Origin: G963663315 sp965231905
Lineage (GTDB): Bacteria; Pseudomonadota; Gammaproteobacteria; Arenicellales; Poriferihabitantaceae
Direction of reading: 5' to 3'
Length of the DNA stretch: 64,000 nucleotides
Assembly: GCA_965231905.1 (NCBI GenBank)
Contig: CBDDOO010000001.1
Span: 558,001-622,000, forward strand
Of the stretch, positions 28,201 to 36,318 are shown piece by piece. Both the position numbers and the translations under genes were made by a program. The notes beneath the pieces were generated by a model. That model saw nothing but the letters and a program-made list of their open reading frames with translations, was not told the origin of the DNA and ran no database searches. The number at the start of each line of letters is the position of its first letter. Within the stretch, counting starts at the first letter, position 1.

Positions 28201-28367
28201 ACAAGATTGATTGCGCGCGCAAGTTTTTCGACGAGCTTAACAGGCAGGTTCAGGCTGAGAGGGTCCAATACGATGTCGTCACTGATTATGCCGGATTGCT
28301 GGATCTGGTCAGTGGGAATTCGGCGCCATCGACAGACTATGGTTCATTGGAGTATCGGGATATTTGA
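25218..28367 (+). CDS. res: Type III restriction endonuclease subunit Res
   Basis: Res is the ATP-dependent translocase/switch and nuclease of type III restriction. The 1049-residue protein has Walker A METGTGKTYC (near 116), a DExx box ILDEPQKMEG (near 240), later superfamily 2 helicase motifs (FSHSALREGWDNPNVFVLCML and SRRQEVGRGLRL), and a C-terminal PD-(D/E)XK site with NPDWAIS (near 958) and FVAETKGS (near 977). The reading frame is intact. Res needs Mod for site recognition, so it should be inactive while mod is interrupted. The start ATG overlaps the rhuM stop by four bases. Confidence 0.95.
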   Translation: MKLKFKVQPFQTNAVDAVVDCFAGQPRADGFRYQMDQGRLDSGRNKQIRMEDDGFMNADIRLTDIQLLENIQAVQKRQGLPPSKSLADFTETDGKGVVKAKARSYRPGARLNLDIEMETGTGKTYCYIKTMFEMNQRYGWSKFIVMVPSIAIREGVCKSFQMTAEHFTESYGKKARFFVYNSKRLHELESFSSDAGINVMIINIQAFNARGADNRRIYDELDDFQSRRPIDVISANYPILILDEPQKMEGKATMEALPKFNPLFILRYSATHRTQHHRVHRLDALDAYNQKLVKKIAVRGIQVRGLAGTNAWLYLEGIDISKKAPVARIELEMKQKSGEISRKRRRLESGSNLYAVSRELDQYQGFTISQIDYNDDTVEFTNGVVLHAGEVRGDVNERDIRRIQIREAIKAHLDKEKQLFEKGIKVLSLFFIDTVSKYRDYDSLDEKGEYAHLFEEEYNYQKDEYLSELAIDNKEYRQYLSGIDAAKTHNGYFSIDRKTNRMKDPMAKARGDGAGLSDDEGAYNLILKDKERLLAFDEPTRFIFSHSALREGWDNPNVFVLCMLKHSDNTLSRRQEVGRGLRLCVDQYGERMDHPAMVHDVNVLTVVASESYADFAVGLQKEIAEALTARPRKATKDWFTGKVLDTESGPVEITPPMANQVYRYLVKNDYTDDDDCIADAWHAAKESDELADLPDELTPYSERIIDLIDSLFDDSKLPKIDDGRKPKTNLLNDNFKKKEFQALWSRINRKAVYRVDFESDELINKAVRALDSQLRVTRRTYNIQKGEQRSDVTDEQLSAGESFQITSTSTEKGGAVHSDVTYDLIGNVAGNTHLTRKTVARILSGIECTVFDQFQMNPEHFIAQASRLVNEQKATTIIEQLCYDRSEDRYETDIFTAAQTGQDFSRAVGKLNHHVYDYAITDSKVERDFVNELDVSAEVVVYAKLPRGFLIPTPVGDYNPDWAISFKQGSVKHIYFVAETKGSMSSMKLREIEKNKIDCARKFFDELNRQVQAERVQYDVVTDYAGLLDLVSGNSAPSTDYGSLEYRDI

Positions 28368-28416
28368 CCCGGTGGGGGTGGGAATTCAATCACTCCGCAT
28401 CGGGGCCGATAATAGC

Positions 28417-28442
28417 GGGCCGGCACGGAGACCGGCCCCTAC
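28417..28442 (-). repeat. 26-bp dispersed hairpin repeat, copy 2
   Basis: Read on the minus strand this is GTAG, then GGGCCGG, the loop TCTCCGTG and CCGGCCC. It matches the copy at 20833 with paired changes in the stem. It lies in the 71-bp gap after res. Confidence 0.7.
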
Positions 28443-29383
28443 GAGAAACCTGCATGTATAAGCTCAGAGGCGCGACCTGTGTGCGCCTTACTGTTTAAGG
28501 GGTGGCGCCGAACCTTCGGCGGCGGGTTTTCGGGATACTGCGGCAGGCTGTCGGTGATGTCATGCCATCGCGCCTTGTTGTTCACCCAGAGGTGGTCGAT
28601 GGGTCTGATTTCGGGGTCGTAATCCAATGACCCCAGGGGAATCACCGCAATACCCCGTTCCGCGTCGCGTCGCGGCATCAGGGAACTGCATACTTCGCAG
28701 AAAACCTGGGTGAAGTAGCGGGCATCCGGAATCTTGTAGGATCTGAGGCGGTCTTCACCGCTCAGAAACCGAACGTCGTTGTACGAGGCAAATCCGTTGG
28801 AGGCATGGGCTGCGGCGCGGCCGTACCGGCACCGAGAGCAATGACAATTATGAGCGGCTTTGAATGGTTTCGTGACTTCATAGGTGACGACGCCGCACAG
28901 GCAACTGCCACGAACCGGCCTCTCTGCCTTTTTCGGCACGGGGACCCCTTTAACACTGGGAAGATCCGTTTCATCCGGATAACCGTCATGACGGGGCATA
29001 TCACCGTTGATCGTATGCCAGGGTGGACTGTCAACGACGAAAATGTTGTAGTCGGGCTTCCGCATATCATCGTGACACCCGCCCGGAGCGACCCAGTGAT
29101 TGTCCGCCTCGTTCGCATAGGGGACGACCGAGCCACAGATATCACACGAACTGCGGACCAGGACCTCCGAAGACCGGTAGTGAACGATTGAATCCGTGCT
29201 GCTTGTCCAGCGAATCTCTCCCGGTCTGACAAAACAATAGGTGCCGAAAGCTGCGCCATGCACCTTCTGGCACATGCGGCAATGGCAGTTGTACATGGCA
29301 TACGGTTCCGCCAGCAGTTCCCAGGTGATGCTGGCGCATAGACACCTTCCCTTGTTCGTGGATTCCACAGGCTTCTCCATCAT
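28439..29383 (-). CDS. GFA-family protein with two zinc-binding domains
   Basis: The 314-residue protein contains two copies of the GFA (glutathione-dependent formaldehyde-activating enzyme-like) domain. The first shows GRCLCASITW, NCHCRMC and CDICGS; the second GSCLCGVVTY, NCHCSRC and CEVCSSL. Single-domain members of about 130-150 residues are usual, so this is a tandem duplication or fusion. Despite the family name, a formaldehyde role is doubtful for most members. The ATG overlaps the stop of the acyl-CoA ligase upstream (ATGA), which implies one transcript. Confidence 0.88.
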   Translation of the reverse strand: MMEKPVESTNKGRCLCASITWELLAEPYAMYNCHCRMCQKVHGAAFGTYCFVRPGEIRWTSSTDSIVHYRSSEVLVRSSCDICGSVVPYANEADNHWVAPGGCHDDMRKPDYNIFVVDSPPWHTINGDMPRHDGYPDETDLPSVKGVPVPKKAERPVRGSCLCGVVTYEVTKPFKAAHNCHCSRCRYGRAAAHASNGFASYNDVRFLSGEDRLRSYKIPDARYFTQVFCEVCSSLMPRRDAERGIAVIPLGSLDYDPEIRPIDHLWVNNKARWHDITDSLPQYPENPPPKVRRHPLNSKAHTGRASELIHAGFS

Positions 29384-30939
29384 TCGTTTCTGGCGCCGAC
29401 TTCGTGTTCCTGGAATATCGCGGGCAGTTCCTGTAATGCGATCTTGCCCAGCGGGGTGCGCGGCAGTTCTTCGACGACGGCAACCCGCGTGATCCGGTTG
29501 TGGCTCGATACCAGCGCGTTGTATTGCCTGAGCGCCCTGCGGGCATCGGTGGCCGGGTTGTCGCTGTCCATCGCGAGTACACAGACCGGCTTCATATCCA
29601 TCTCCAGTACGCCGGCTTCCTTGATGGCCGGGTCTCGTTCCAGCAGTATCTCCAGCTCTTCCGGATAGACGTTTTTGCCAGCCTCGGTCACGATCAATCG
29701 TTTCGAGCGGCCGGTCAGGGTGACTCGTCCCTGATTGTCGATATGGCCGAGATCGCCGGTTTTGAACCAGCCGTCCTCGAGAACCTGTGCGGTTTGCGCG
29801 GCATCCTCGTAGCCCAGCATGACGTTGGGGCCCTTGATCCAGATCTCTCCCTGACCACTTTCGTCGGGCTCGTTGACTCGCACCTGGACGTGTTGCACGG
29901 GTTTGCCAACGCTCTGCGGCGCATCGTCGAAGTTGTCCTGGATACAGGCCAGGGGCGCGGTTTCAGTGAGGCCGTAACCCTGGCGCAACGGAAAGCCGAG
30001 TTCATGATAGTAGCGCGTAATCCGCTCGTCCAGGTGGGAACCTCCACTGACCCAGGCCTTGATTCGCCCCCCCAGCCGTTTACGCAGGGGCGCGTTGAGG
30101 TATTGCCTGAGTCCGAGGGGAGCGGCCTTGAGTACCCGGCGGTAGAATGCCAGACCCTTGCCGCCTTCCGAGAACTTCTTTTCCAGGCCCAGCATCACGT
30201 TCCGGAATAATCGCGGGACGGCGATGACCACGGTGATCTTTTCCTCCTGCAGGGTCGCGACAATTTCAGTGGCGGCCAGGACCTTTGGCGTTACCAGCGC
30301 CGCGCCGCAGTAATAGGGGAGGTTGACATTGGCGGTAATGCCCATGGCGTGGGAAAACGGCAGCAGGGAGATGAATCGGTCACCCGGTCCGAATGTTTCA
30401 ATCCTGACCGCGGCCAGCACGTTGGTAGCCAGGTTACTGTGGGACAGGCGCACCACCTTGGGTGTTCCGGCGCTCCCGGAAGTATAGATCCGAACCGCCA
30501 CGGCATCCGGGTCGTCCGCTAACTCTATCGCATTTTCTGCGGCAGCCGACTGCGCATCGCTGTCCAGAGTGATTTCGATCCGGGGTTGGTGGGTCAGACT
30601 GGAATTGTGCACCAGCATGATATCCGGCTTGACCGCTGCGATCTGGGCGGTGATCTCGTGGTCGCTGTTACCGATATGAATCGGGGCGATCATACAGCCT
30701 ATACGCCATGCGGCCAGGGCGGCTACGGTCCATTCCGGGCCGTTGGGCGCCGTGATGCCCACCGTGGCGCCCGGCCCGATTCCGGATTTCCGCAGTTTCT
30801 GTGCGGTGACCAGGGCAGCCTGGTGGATCTGGCGGTATCGCACCTCTCTGCGGTCTTCGGGCTGGCGACATATCCAGGCTATATGGTCCCCATGCCGTAA
30901 CAGGGAGGGTTCCATCAGTTTCCAGAGATTGCTGGTCAT
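29380..30939 (-). CDS. AMP-dependent acyl-CoA synthetase/ligase
   Basis: The 519-residue enzyme activates a carboxylic acid as an acyl-adenylate and then a CoA thioester. ANL-superfamily motifs are present: the P-loop YTSGSAGTPKVVRLSH (near 155), GYGLTETAPLA, GDLGHIDNQGRVTLTGRSK with the hinge, and the catalytic lysine in RTPLGKI near the C-terminus. The substrate chain length cannot be read; similarity in style is to long-chain fatty acid ligases. It forms a two-gene unit with the GFA protein and diverges from the enolase-superfamily gene at 31085. Confidence 0.9.
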   Translation of the reverse strand: MTSNLWKLMEPSLLRHGDHIAWICRQPEDRREVRYRQIHQAALVTAQKLRKSGIGPGATVGITAPNGPEWTVAALAAWRIGCMIAPIHIGNSDHEITAQIAAVKPDIMLVHNSSLTHQPRIEITLDSDAQSAAAENAIELADDPDAVAVRIYTSGSAGTPKVVRLSHSNLATNVLAAVRIETFGPGDRFISLLPFSHAMGITANVNLPYYCGAALVTPKVLAATEIVATLQEEKITVVIAVPRLFRNVMLGLEKKFSEGGKGLAFYRRVLKAAPLGLRQYLNAPLRKRLGGRIKAWVSGGSHLDERITRYYHELGFPLRQGYGLTETAPLACIQDNFDDAPQSVGKPVQHVQVRVNEPDESGQGEIWIKGPNVMLGYEDAAQTAQVLEDGWFKTGDLGHIDNQGRVTLTGRSKRLIVTEAGKNVYPEELEILLERDPAIKEAGVLEMDMKPVCVLAMDSDNPATDARRALRQYNALVSSHNRITRVAVVEELPRTPLGKIALQELPAIFQEHEVGARNE

Positions 30940-31084
30940 GGTGGATTCAGGAATGTTCGAGGTTACGATTTTGTTTCATGACATTGCTCGTTCCGTTGGT
31001 CGTCTGTCTGTTGCATTCGCTGAATTAGACCATAAACTACCGGATGGAACAACGCTCGAGGGCACGCTCGAGGGCTAATGAGCC

Positions 31085-32209
31085 ATGAAGATAAACAGAA
31101 TCGAATCCTTCAGTACTGCCGATGTCGGTCTGGTCAGGGTGACGACGGATTCAGGTGATCAGGGTTGGGGGCAGGTTTCCACCTACAACGCGGACATCAC
31201 CGCAATGATTCTGCACCGTCAGGTTGCCCCGTGGGCGCTGGGACGCGATGTTTCCGACCGGTCCGGGTTGGGTGATCTGTTCGATCTGGTTTTTGAGAAG
31301 GAACACAAGTTTCCCGGTTCGTACATGTGTCGCGCCGTCTGCGGGATCGATACCGCTTTATGGGATCTGCACGGCAGGATAGAGGGAAAATCGGTGTGTG
31401 AACTGCTCGGCGGCAGCCCGCGCCCGGTACGTGTGTATGCTTCGAGCATGAGTCGGGACATCACGCCACGGGACGAAGCCGACCGTTTTGCTCGCTTGCG
31501 CGACAAGCACGGGTACGACGCATTCAAATTCAGAGTCGGGGCCGAGTGCGGACGCAATCAGGATCATTGGCCGGGCCGCTCGGAAGAAATCGTGGAAACG
31601 GTCAGGAAAACGCTCGGCGATGAAGTGGCCCTGCTGGTTGACGGCAACAGTTGTTATCGGCCCGAAAAGGCCATCGAACTGGGTCGGATGCTGGAAGATC
31701 ACGGCGTTTGCCACTTTGAGGAACCCTGTCCCTACTGGGAGTATGAATGGACCAGACAGGTCACCGATGCTTTGTCGATTGATGTCACAGGAGGCGAGCA
31801 GGATAACAATCTGGCGCTGTGGAAATATATGATCGACAACGATACGGTCAATGTTTATCAGCCCGATATCTGTTACATGGGCGGTATCGAGCGAACCCTG
31901 CGTGTCGTCAAAATGGCGGCAGACGCGGGGAAAATCATTACTCCCCATGCGGCCAATCTCTCGCTGGTGACGATATTCACGCTGCATCTGATGGGAGCGA
32001 TCGAAAATGCGGGTCCCTACGTCGAGTTTTCGATTGAGGAGGCGGATTATTATCCCTGGCAGTACGGTATCTATGAGGATTTTCCGGTGGCCAGAGACGG
32101 CAAGGTGCAAATTCCCGAAGGTCCCGGCTGGGGCATAGAGGTTTGCTCATCCTGGCTGGAAAAATCAACCTGGCAGGTCAGTGAGGTGCCTGCAAACACA
32201 AAAAAATAA
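31085..32209 (+). CDS. Mandelate racemase/muconate lactonizing enzyme family protein
   Basis: The 374-residue protein is an enolase-superfamily enzyme that removes a proton next to a carboxylate. Metal ligands appear as LLVDGN (Asp), HFEEPCP (Glu) and TGGEQ (Glu), the base region as FKFRVG, and PHAANL supplies the histidine of the mandelate racemase subgroup. A sugar-acid dehydratase or racemase is likely, but the substrate is unknown. The N-terminal MKINRIESFS is typical, and supports ATG 31085. It precedes the solute-binding protein by 161 bp. Confidence 0.88.
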   Translation: MKINRIESFSTADVGLVRVTTDSGDQGWGQVSTYNADITAMILHRQVAPWALGRDVSDRSGLGDLFDLVFEKEHKFPGSYMCRAVCGIDTALWDLHGRIEGKSVCELLGGSPRPVRVYASSMSRDITPRDEADRFARLRDKHGYDAFKFRVGAECGRNQDHWPGRSEEIVETVRKTLGDEVALLVDGNSCYRPEKAIELGRMLEDHGVCHFEEPCPYWEYEWTRQVTDALSIDVTGGEQDNNLALWKYMIDNDTVNVYQPDICYMGGIERTLRVVKMAADAGKIITPHAANLSLVTIFTLHLMGAIENAGPYVEFSIEEADYYPWQYGIYEDFPVARDGKVQIPEGPGWGIEVCSSWLEKSTWQVSEVPANTKK

Positions 32210-32237
32210 AAAAATCAATATTTTTATGCGATAAAGT

Positions 32238-32267
32238 TTGCCAAGACCGAACCATGTAAACTACAAT
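32238..32267 (+). promoter_or_regulatory. Candidate sigma70 promoter for the solute-binding protein gene
   Basis: TTGCCA (32238-32243) and TACAAT (32262-32267) are 18 bp apart, about 100 bp before the ATG. The long leader up to 32370 shows no obvious riboswitch. Confidence 0.4.
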
Positions 32268-32370
32268 GATCCAGATTTTTGTGAAATTGCCTGATTGGGC
32301 ATCAGTGCTGGTGATGGTCCCTGCAGACAATGTTGACAGGCCCGGAAATTTTACTTCAGGAGATTAGAGA

Positions 32371-33471
32371 ATGTTGCGAATCGGTTTGAATTTCCTTAAA
32401 AAAACAGCTTCATTGTTCGTCCTGGTTCTGTTTTTTTGCGAGAGCGCGTACGCGCATCGGGATTTAACGGTAGTGAACTGGGGCGGAGATCTGGCGCGCG
32501 CGCAGATGCAGGCATGGATTCTACCCTGGGAGAAAGAATACAATAAATCGGCGGAGCTGGTGTATTACGGTGGAGGTGTCGGGCAAATCCGGGATCAGGT
32601 CAATACCACCAACGTGACCTGGGATGTGATCGATATGGAATATTCCGACCTCATCCGGGCCTGCGATGAGGGGCTGCTGGAGAAACTCGATCATTCTCTG
32701 CTGCCCGGCCCCGATAACGATTTTGTCGGCGCGGCCCTGGAGAGTGAGTGCGGGGTTGGCGTTTACACATGGGCCACGGTTTATGCCTACGACACGGAAG
32801 CCTTCGCCGGTCGTCAGCCGACCAGCATTGCTGATTTTTTCAATACACGGGATTTCCCGGGAAAGAGAGGGTTGCGCAGAGATCCGCGCGGAACCCTGGA
32901 ATGGGCGCTGATGGCGGCTGGCATTCCAGCGAGCCAAGTGTATGCTGAATTATCTACCGAGGCAGGCTTGAATCTGGCCTTCGCTTCGCTTGACAGATTG
33001 AAGTCGAGTATCGTGTGGTGGAATTCGGGGGGCGAACCTGTGCAGTTGCTGAAAGACGATATGGTCACCATGACGGTTGCGTGGAACGGGCGACTGCATC
33101 GGCCGATGATGGAGGACGGCGAGCCGATCAACATTGTCTGGGATGGTCAGCTTTGGGAAATGGACTTTCTCGCCATCCCGAAAGGCAGCCGTAACCTTGA
33201 AAACGCGAAGCAGTTCATTGCGTTTGCGACCAGTACCGGGGGAATGGTTGCAGTGACCCGATATATCCCGTATGGCCCGGTAAGAAAATCGGCTCAGGAC
33301 AGCGTTCCCGGAAATGTCAAACCCTATCTGCCTGCAGAGAATATGTCTGACACGTCATTACGTTTCGATTCACAATGGTGGGCAAATAATATCGGTCCGA
33401 TTCGGGAGAGATTCGAGCAGTGGATAGCGCCTTCAGGACTTGACGTGCAGGAACGTGGCGCACGCTTCTGA
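32371..33471 (+). CDS. Periplasmic solute-binding protein, PotD (polyamine)-like
   Basis: The 366-residue protein starts with a signal peptide (basic MLRIGLNFLKK, then a hydrophobic stretch to about residue 28 ending in ESAYAH) and continues as a type 2 periplasmic binding protein: LTVVNWGGDLARAQ, WDVIDMEYSDLIRACDEGLLEKLD. This is the pattern of the PotD/PotF-type spermidine/putrescine-binding group. An AGGAGATTAG ribosome-binding site precedes ATG 32371. No ABC permease or ATPase follows; the next gene is a BCCT carrier, so this binding protein is an orphan or works with distant transport genes. Confidence 0.87.
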   Translation: MLRIGLNFLKKTASLFVLVLFFCESAYAHRDLTVVNWGGDLARAQMQAWILPWEKEYNKSAELVYYGGGVGQIRDQVNTTNVTWDVIDMEYSDLIRACDEGLLEKLDHSLLPGPDNDFVGAALESECGVGVYTWATVYAYDTEAFAGRQPTSIADFFNTRDFPGKRGLRRDPRGTLEWALMAAGIPASQVYAELSTEAGLNLAFASLDRLKSSIVWWNSGGEPVQLLKDDMVTMTVAWNGRLHRPMMEDGEPINIVWDGQLWEMDFLAIPKGSRNLENAKQFIAFATSTGGMVAVTRYIPYGPVRKSAQDSVPGNVKPYLPAENMSDTSLRFDSQWWANNIGPIRERFEQWIAPSGLDVQERGARF

Positions 33472-33506
33472 CAACCGAATGACCCTTCTTTATGGAGTGT
33501 AAAAGT

Positions 33507-35156
33507 ATGCAACAACCAAATATAGATAAGGTAATATTCTGGACGGCTCTGATTGTCATCGTCACGCTTGTCACGCCGCTGATTCTGTTTGAAGAAGGTT
33601 CGAAGAGCGTTCTTAATGTATTGTTCAATTTCGCGACCAAACAGCTCGGCTGGAGCTTTCTGTGGTTTACCATCGGCACATTCTTCATTCTCGCATGGCT
33701 TGCCCTGGGGCGTTTCGGAAACGTTCGTTTTGGTGGCCAGGACGCTCGCCCGCAGTTCAAAATGGCCAGCTGGGTGGCCATGTTGTTTTGTGCCGGTATT
33801 GGCGCAAGCGTCATGTACTGGGGGGCGATTGAGTGGGCGTACTACTATTCCGGCCCACCGTTCGGTATTGAACCGAAATCCGACAAAGCGGCCGAATGGG
33901 CATCCACGTACGGTCTTTTTCACTGGGGTTTTACCGCCTGGGCGGTTTATTGCATTCCCACATTGCCATTGGCCTACATGCTGTGGAACAAAAAGCGGGC
34001 GGTGCTGCGATTATCCGCTGCCTGTGCCCCCGTGATCGGGGGAAATGCCGCAGCCGGATGGCCGGGAAAAATTATCGATGTCCTGTTCATGTTCGGCCTG
34101 ATCGGCGGAATCGGCACCTCTATGGGATTGGGAACACCGATGCTGTCCGCCGGGATCTCCGAATTACTGGGTGTTGAACGCAGTTTCAAACTGGATGTCG
34201 TGGTGGTGTTGGTATGGGGGGTCATCTTTGGCGCCAGCGTTTATTCAGGTCTGGAAAAGGGCATCAAGGTTTTGAGCGATATCAACCTGTGGCTGATCAT
34301 CGTCATCCTGGGATTTACTTTCCTGTTTGGCCCGACCGTGTTCATATTGTCCACTTTCACCAACAGCGTGGGGCTGTTGTTGTCCAATTTCATTGAGATG
34401 AGCTTCTGGACCGACCCGATAGCCGAAGGCGGATTCCCTCAGGGCTGGACGATATTTTACTGGGCCTGGTGGATTGCATACGCGCCGTTCATGGGGTTGT
34501 TTGTGGCGCGTATTTCCTATGGCCGCACCATCCGCCAGTTGATTGTCGCCGAAGTGGTCGGAGGCTCTCTGGGTTGCTGGCTGTTTTTCGCCATACTGGG
34601 AAATACCGGAATGTATTTTCAACTGAACGACATTGCCCCGATCAGCGATGTCCTCAGCAGTCAGGACGGCGCGGCGGCAGTGATTGCAACCATTGTCGGG
34701 ATTGGGCAAAACGCCTCGTTTTTCGGTCTTGGAATCGGATTCGTGGCTCCTCTTTTGCTGGTGATATTCATCGTGTTGGCCTTTATATTCGGTGCGACGA
34801 CCCTGGATTCATCCGCCTTTACACTGGCTTCTGTCGCTACCGAAGAGCAGGAAGACGCAAATACCGAACCGGCGAGATGGCATCGTTTATTCTGGGCATT
34901 CATTCTTGCCGCGGTATCACTTGCACTGATGTATCTCGGCGGCTTGAAACCCCTTCAGACTGCGTCAATCGTGGTCGGCCTGCCGTTGATGTTCGTCCTG
35001 GTTATCATGGTGATCTCTTTCTTCCGCTGGTTGAATGAAGATTACCCGGAATCGGACAATATCGGTGTGATTGACCTCCAACCGCAGCAAAATTCCGGCG
35101 GCGATGTAGTAGTCTCTCACTCGGCGGCGGCGCAAGCGCCCGACGAAAAAAGTTAA
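33507..35156 (+). CDS. BCCT-family (betaine/carnitine/choline) transporter
   Basis: The roughly 549-residue inner-membrane protein has about 12 hydrophobic segments and the family's tryptophan-rich signature, GWTIFYWAWWIAYAPF, followed by GLFVARISYGRTIRQ. BCCT carriers take up quaternary ammonium or sulfonium compounds such as glycine betaine, choline, carnitine or DMSP, usually with sodium. The hydrophilic C-terminal tail after EDYPES may have a regulatory role. The start is taken as ATG 33507, 10 bases after GGAG; the ATG at 33492 is in frame but has no site. A DMSP-lyase-like cupin lies nearby, which makes DMSP or a betaine a reasonable substrate guess. Confidence 0.92.
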   Translation: MQQPNIDKVIFWTALIVIVTLVTPLILFEEGSKSVLNVLFNFATKQLGWSFLWFTIGTFFILAWLALGRFGNVRFGGQDARPQFKMASWVAMLFCAGIGASVMYWGAIEWAYYYSGPPFGIEPKSDKAAEWASTYGLFHWGFTAWAVYCIPTLPLAYMLWNKKRAVLRLSAACAPVIGGNAAAGWPGKIIDVLFMFGLIGGIGTSMGLGTPMLSAGISELLGVERSFKLDVVVVLVWGVIFGASVYSGLEKGIKVLSDINLWLIIVILGFTFLFGPTVFILSTFTNSVGLLLSNFIEMSFWTDPIAEGGFPQGWTIFYWAWWIAYAPFMGLFVARISYGRTIRQLIVAEVVGGSLGCWLFFAILGNTGMYFQLNDIAPISDVLSSQDGAAAVIATIVGIGQNASFFGLGIGFVAPLLLVIFIVLAFIFGATTLDSSAFTLASVATEEQEDANTEPARWHRLFWAFILAAVSLALMYLGGLKPLQTASIVVGLPLMFVLVIMVISFFRWLNEDYPESDNIGVIDLQPQQNSGGDVVVSHSAAAQAPDEKS

Positions 35157-35191
35157 GCCCAACCAAGCTGATTACATTACGGAGAATCTCC

Positions 35192-35635
35192 ATGTCAAAG
35201 AGAATAAGTTCACCTTTCGGCACAATCATTATTGATCAGGATGATATGAGCGGTCTGATCAAATCTATCAACAACGACGGGGAACAGAAGATTCGCCGTC
35301 ATGAGTCGGTTGCCATGACTCCCAACGTTGACATTTACGAAGACAGCCAATCCCTGAGGTTGTGGATGGATCTTCCCGGAGTCGACAAGGACAGCATTCA
35401 GGTTACCGTTTCCGGGAACCAGGTAGCGGTCAATGCCCGCACTCAAAAGTTGAATCTTGAGGGTGGGCACTGGGTGCGGCATGAAAGACCGGTCGGCAGT
35501 TTTGTGCGCAATCTCCGGTTTGGCGCAGCGATTGACGAAAATGGTGTCGTTGCCAACTACTCGGATGGAACCCTTGTTCTGACCATTACAAAACCGGAAC
35601 AATCCGGAACCCGGAATATAGAAGTCAATATGTAG
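35192..35635 (+). CDS. Small heat shock protein, Hsp20/alpha-crystallin family
   Basis: The 147-residue protein is a cytoplasmic ATP-independent holdase that keeps unfolding proteins soluble. The alpha-crystallin domain runs from about 45 to the end: PNVDIYEDSQSLRLWMDLPGVDKDSIQVTVSGNQVAV, VRHERPVGSFVRNLRF, and a final strand DGTLVLTITKPE. The short tail with IEV resembles the I-x-I/V oligomerisation motif. GGAGA lies upstream of ATG 35192. It follows the BCCT carrier by 35 bp; osmotic stress genes and small chaperones are often co-regulated, but no heat-shock promoter was found. Confidence 0.92.
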   Translation: MSKRISSPFGTIIIDQDDMSGLIKSINNDGEQKIRRHESVAMTPNVDIYEDSQSLRLWMDLPGVDKDSIQVTVSGNQVAVNARTQKLNLEGGHWVRHERPVGSFVRNLRFGAAIDENGVVANYSDGTLVLTITKPEQSGTRNIEVNM

Positions 35636-35679
35636 TAAACGGGTAGCGAAGAGCTATTTCCACAGGCGGAGATTGTCGA

Positions 35680-36249
35680 TTGATCGATACACCGGTTACT
35701 TTCGACCAATCCAGAGTCACAGAGCAGGTGTATTCCTTCGTGGTATCCTGTGCCAACGCCATGATGCTTTGTGCCGGAACCACGGTGCAGCGGGACATGG
35801 TTACCCGATTTTCCAGGCAGATTGGCAAGAAGCAAACCCGATCGTTTTCTGCCAATCCCCTGCCTGTTCTTCGCAACCTGGAGTGGGTAAGGGACATGAA
35901 GCTGGCAAAGGATTTTCGCCGGTTAGCGCCTTGTCTGCCGTGGAACGTCTCGCCTCGCACCGTTGATCAGGGACATCAGGTGGCGATCCTGTATTTTGAC
36001 CGGATTTTTGATATGGGCGATATCGTATCGGGATTGATGTATGTCGATGCCAGGCAAAATTACCCTGAACACAATCACGCCGGACAGGAGATGTACTTCC
36101 TGATTTCCGGTACTGCTGACTGGCGCTATGGCGGCCATGACGGTTATCGAAAATTGCCGGCAGGCAATGTCATTTATAACTGTCCGTGGGACTGGCATGG
36201 GGTCAAGGCGGGTGATACTCCGTTGCTGGCGCTGTTCCTGCTGGCCTGA
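35680..36249 (+). CDS. Cupin protein resembling DMSP lyases (DddL/DddQ type)
   Basis: The 189-residue protein has a helical N-terminal part and a C-terminal cupin barrel: LMYVDARQNYPEHNHAGQEMYFLISG, then WDWHGVKAGDTPLLALFLL. The HxH, a glutamate, a tyrosine and the later histidine are placed as in DMSP-lyase cupins, which cleave dimethylsulfoniopropionate to DMS and acrylate; AGQE stands for the usual AEE. LPWNVSP before the barrel also resembles that group. Activity cannot be claimed from this alone. Start TTG 35680 has an AGGCGGAG site 11 bases upstream. The BCCT carrier next door could bring in the substrate. Confidence 0.68.
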   Translation: MIDTPVTFDQSRVTEQVYSFVVSCANAMMLCAGTTVQRDMVTRFSRQIGKKQTRSFSANPLPVLRNLEWVRDMKLAKDFRRLAPCLPWNVSPRTVDQGHQVAILYFDRIFDMGDIVSGLMYVDARQNYPEHNHAGQEMYFLISGTADWRYGGHDGYRKLPAGNVIYNCPWDWHGVKAGDTPLLALFLLA

Positions 36250-36318
36250 TTGCGGTATTTGTCAAAATTACCTGAATATTTTATTGTGGTTTGTAACCGA
36301 ACTACTTGAGGAAGAGAA

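Noticed and set aside
33324..33923. Open frame antisense to the BCCT gene start
   Set aside because: Arginine/proline-rich shadow with no support.
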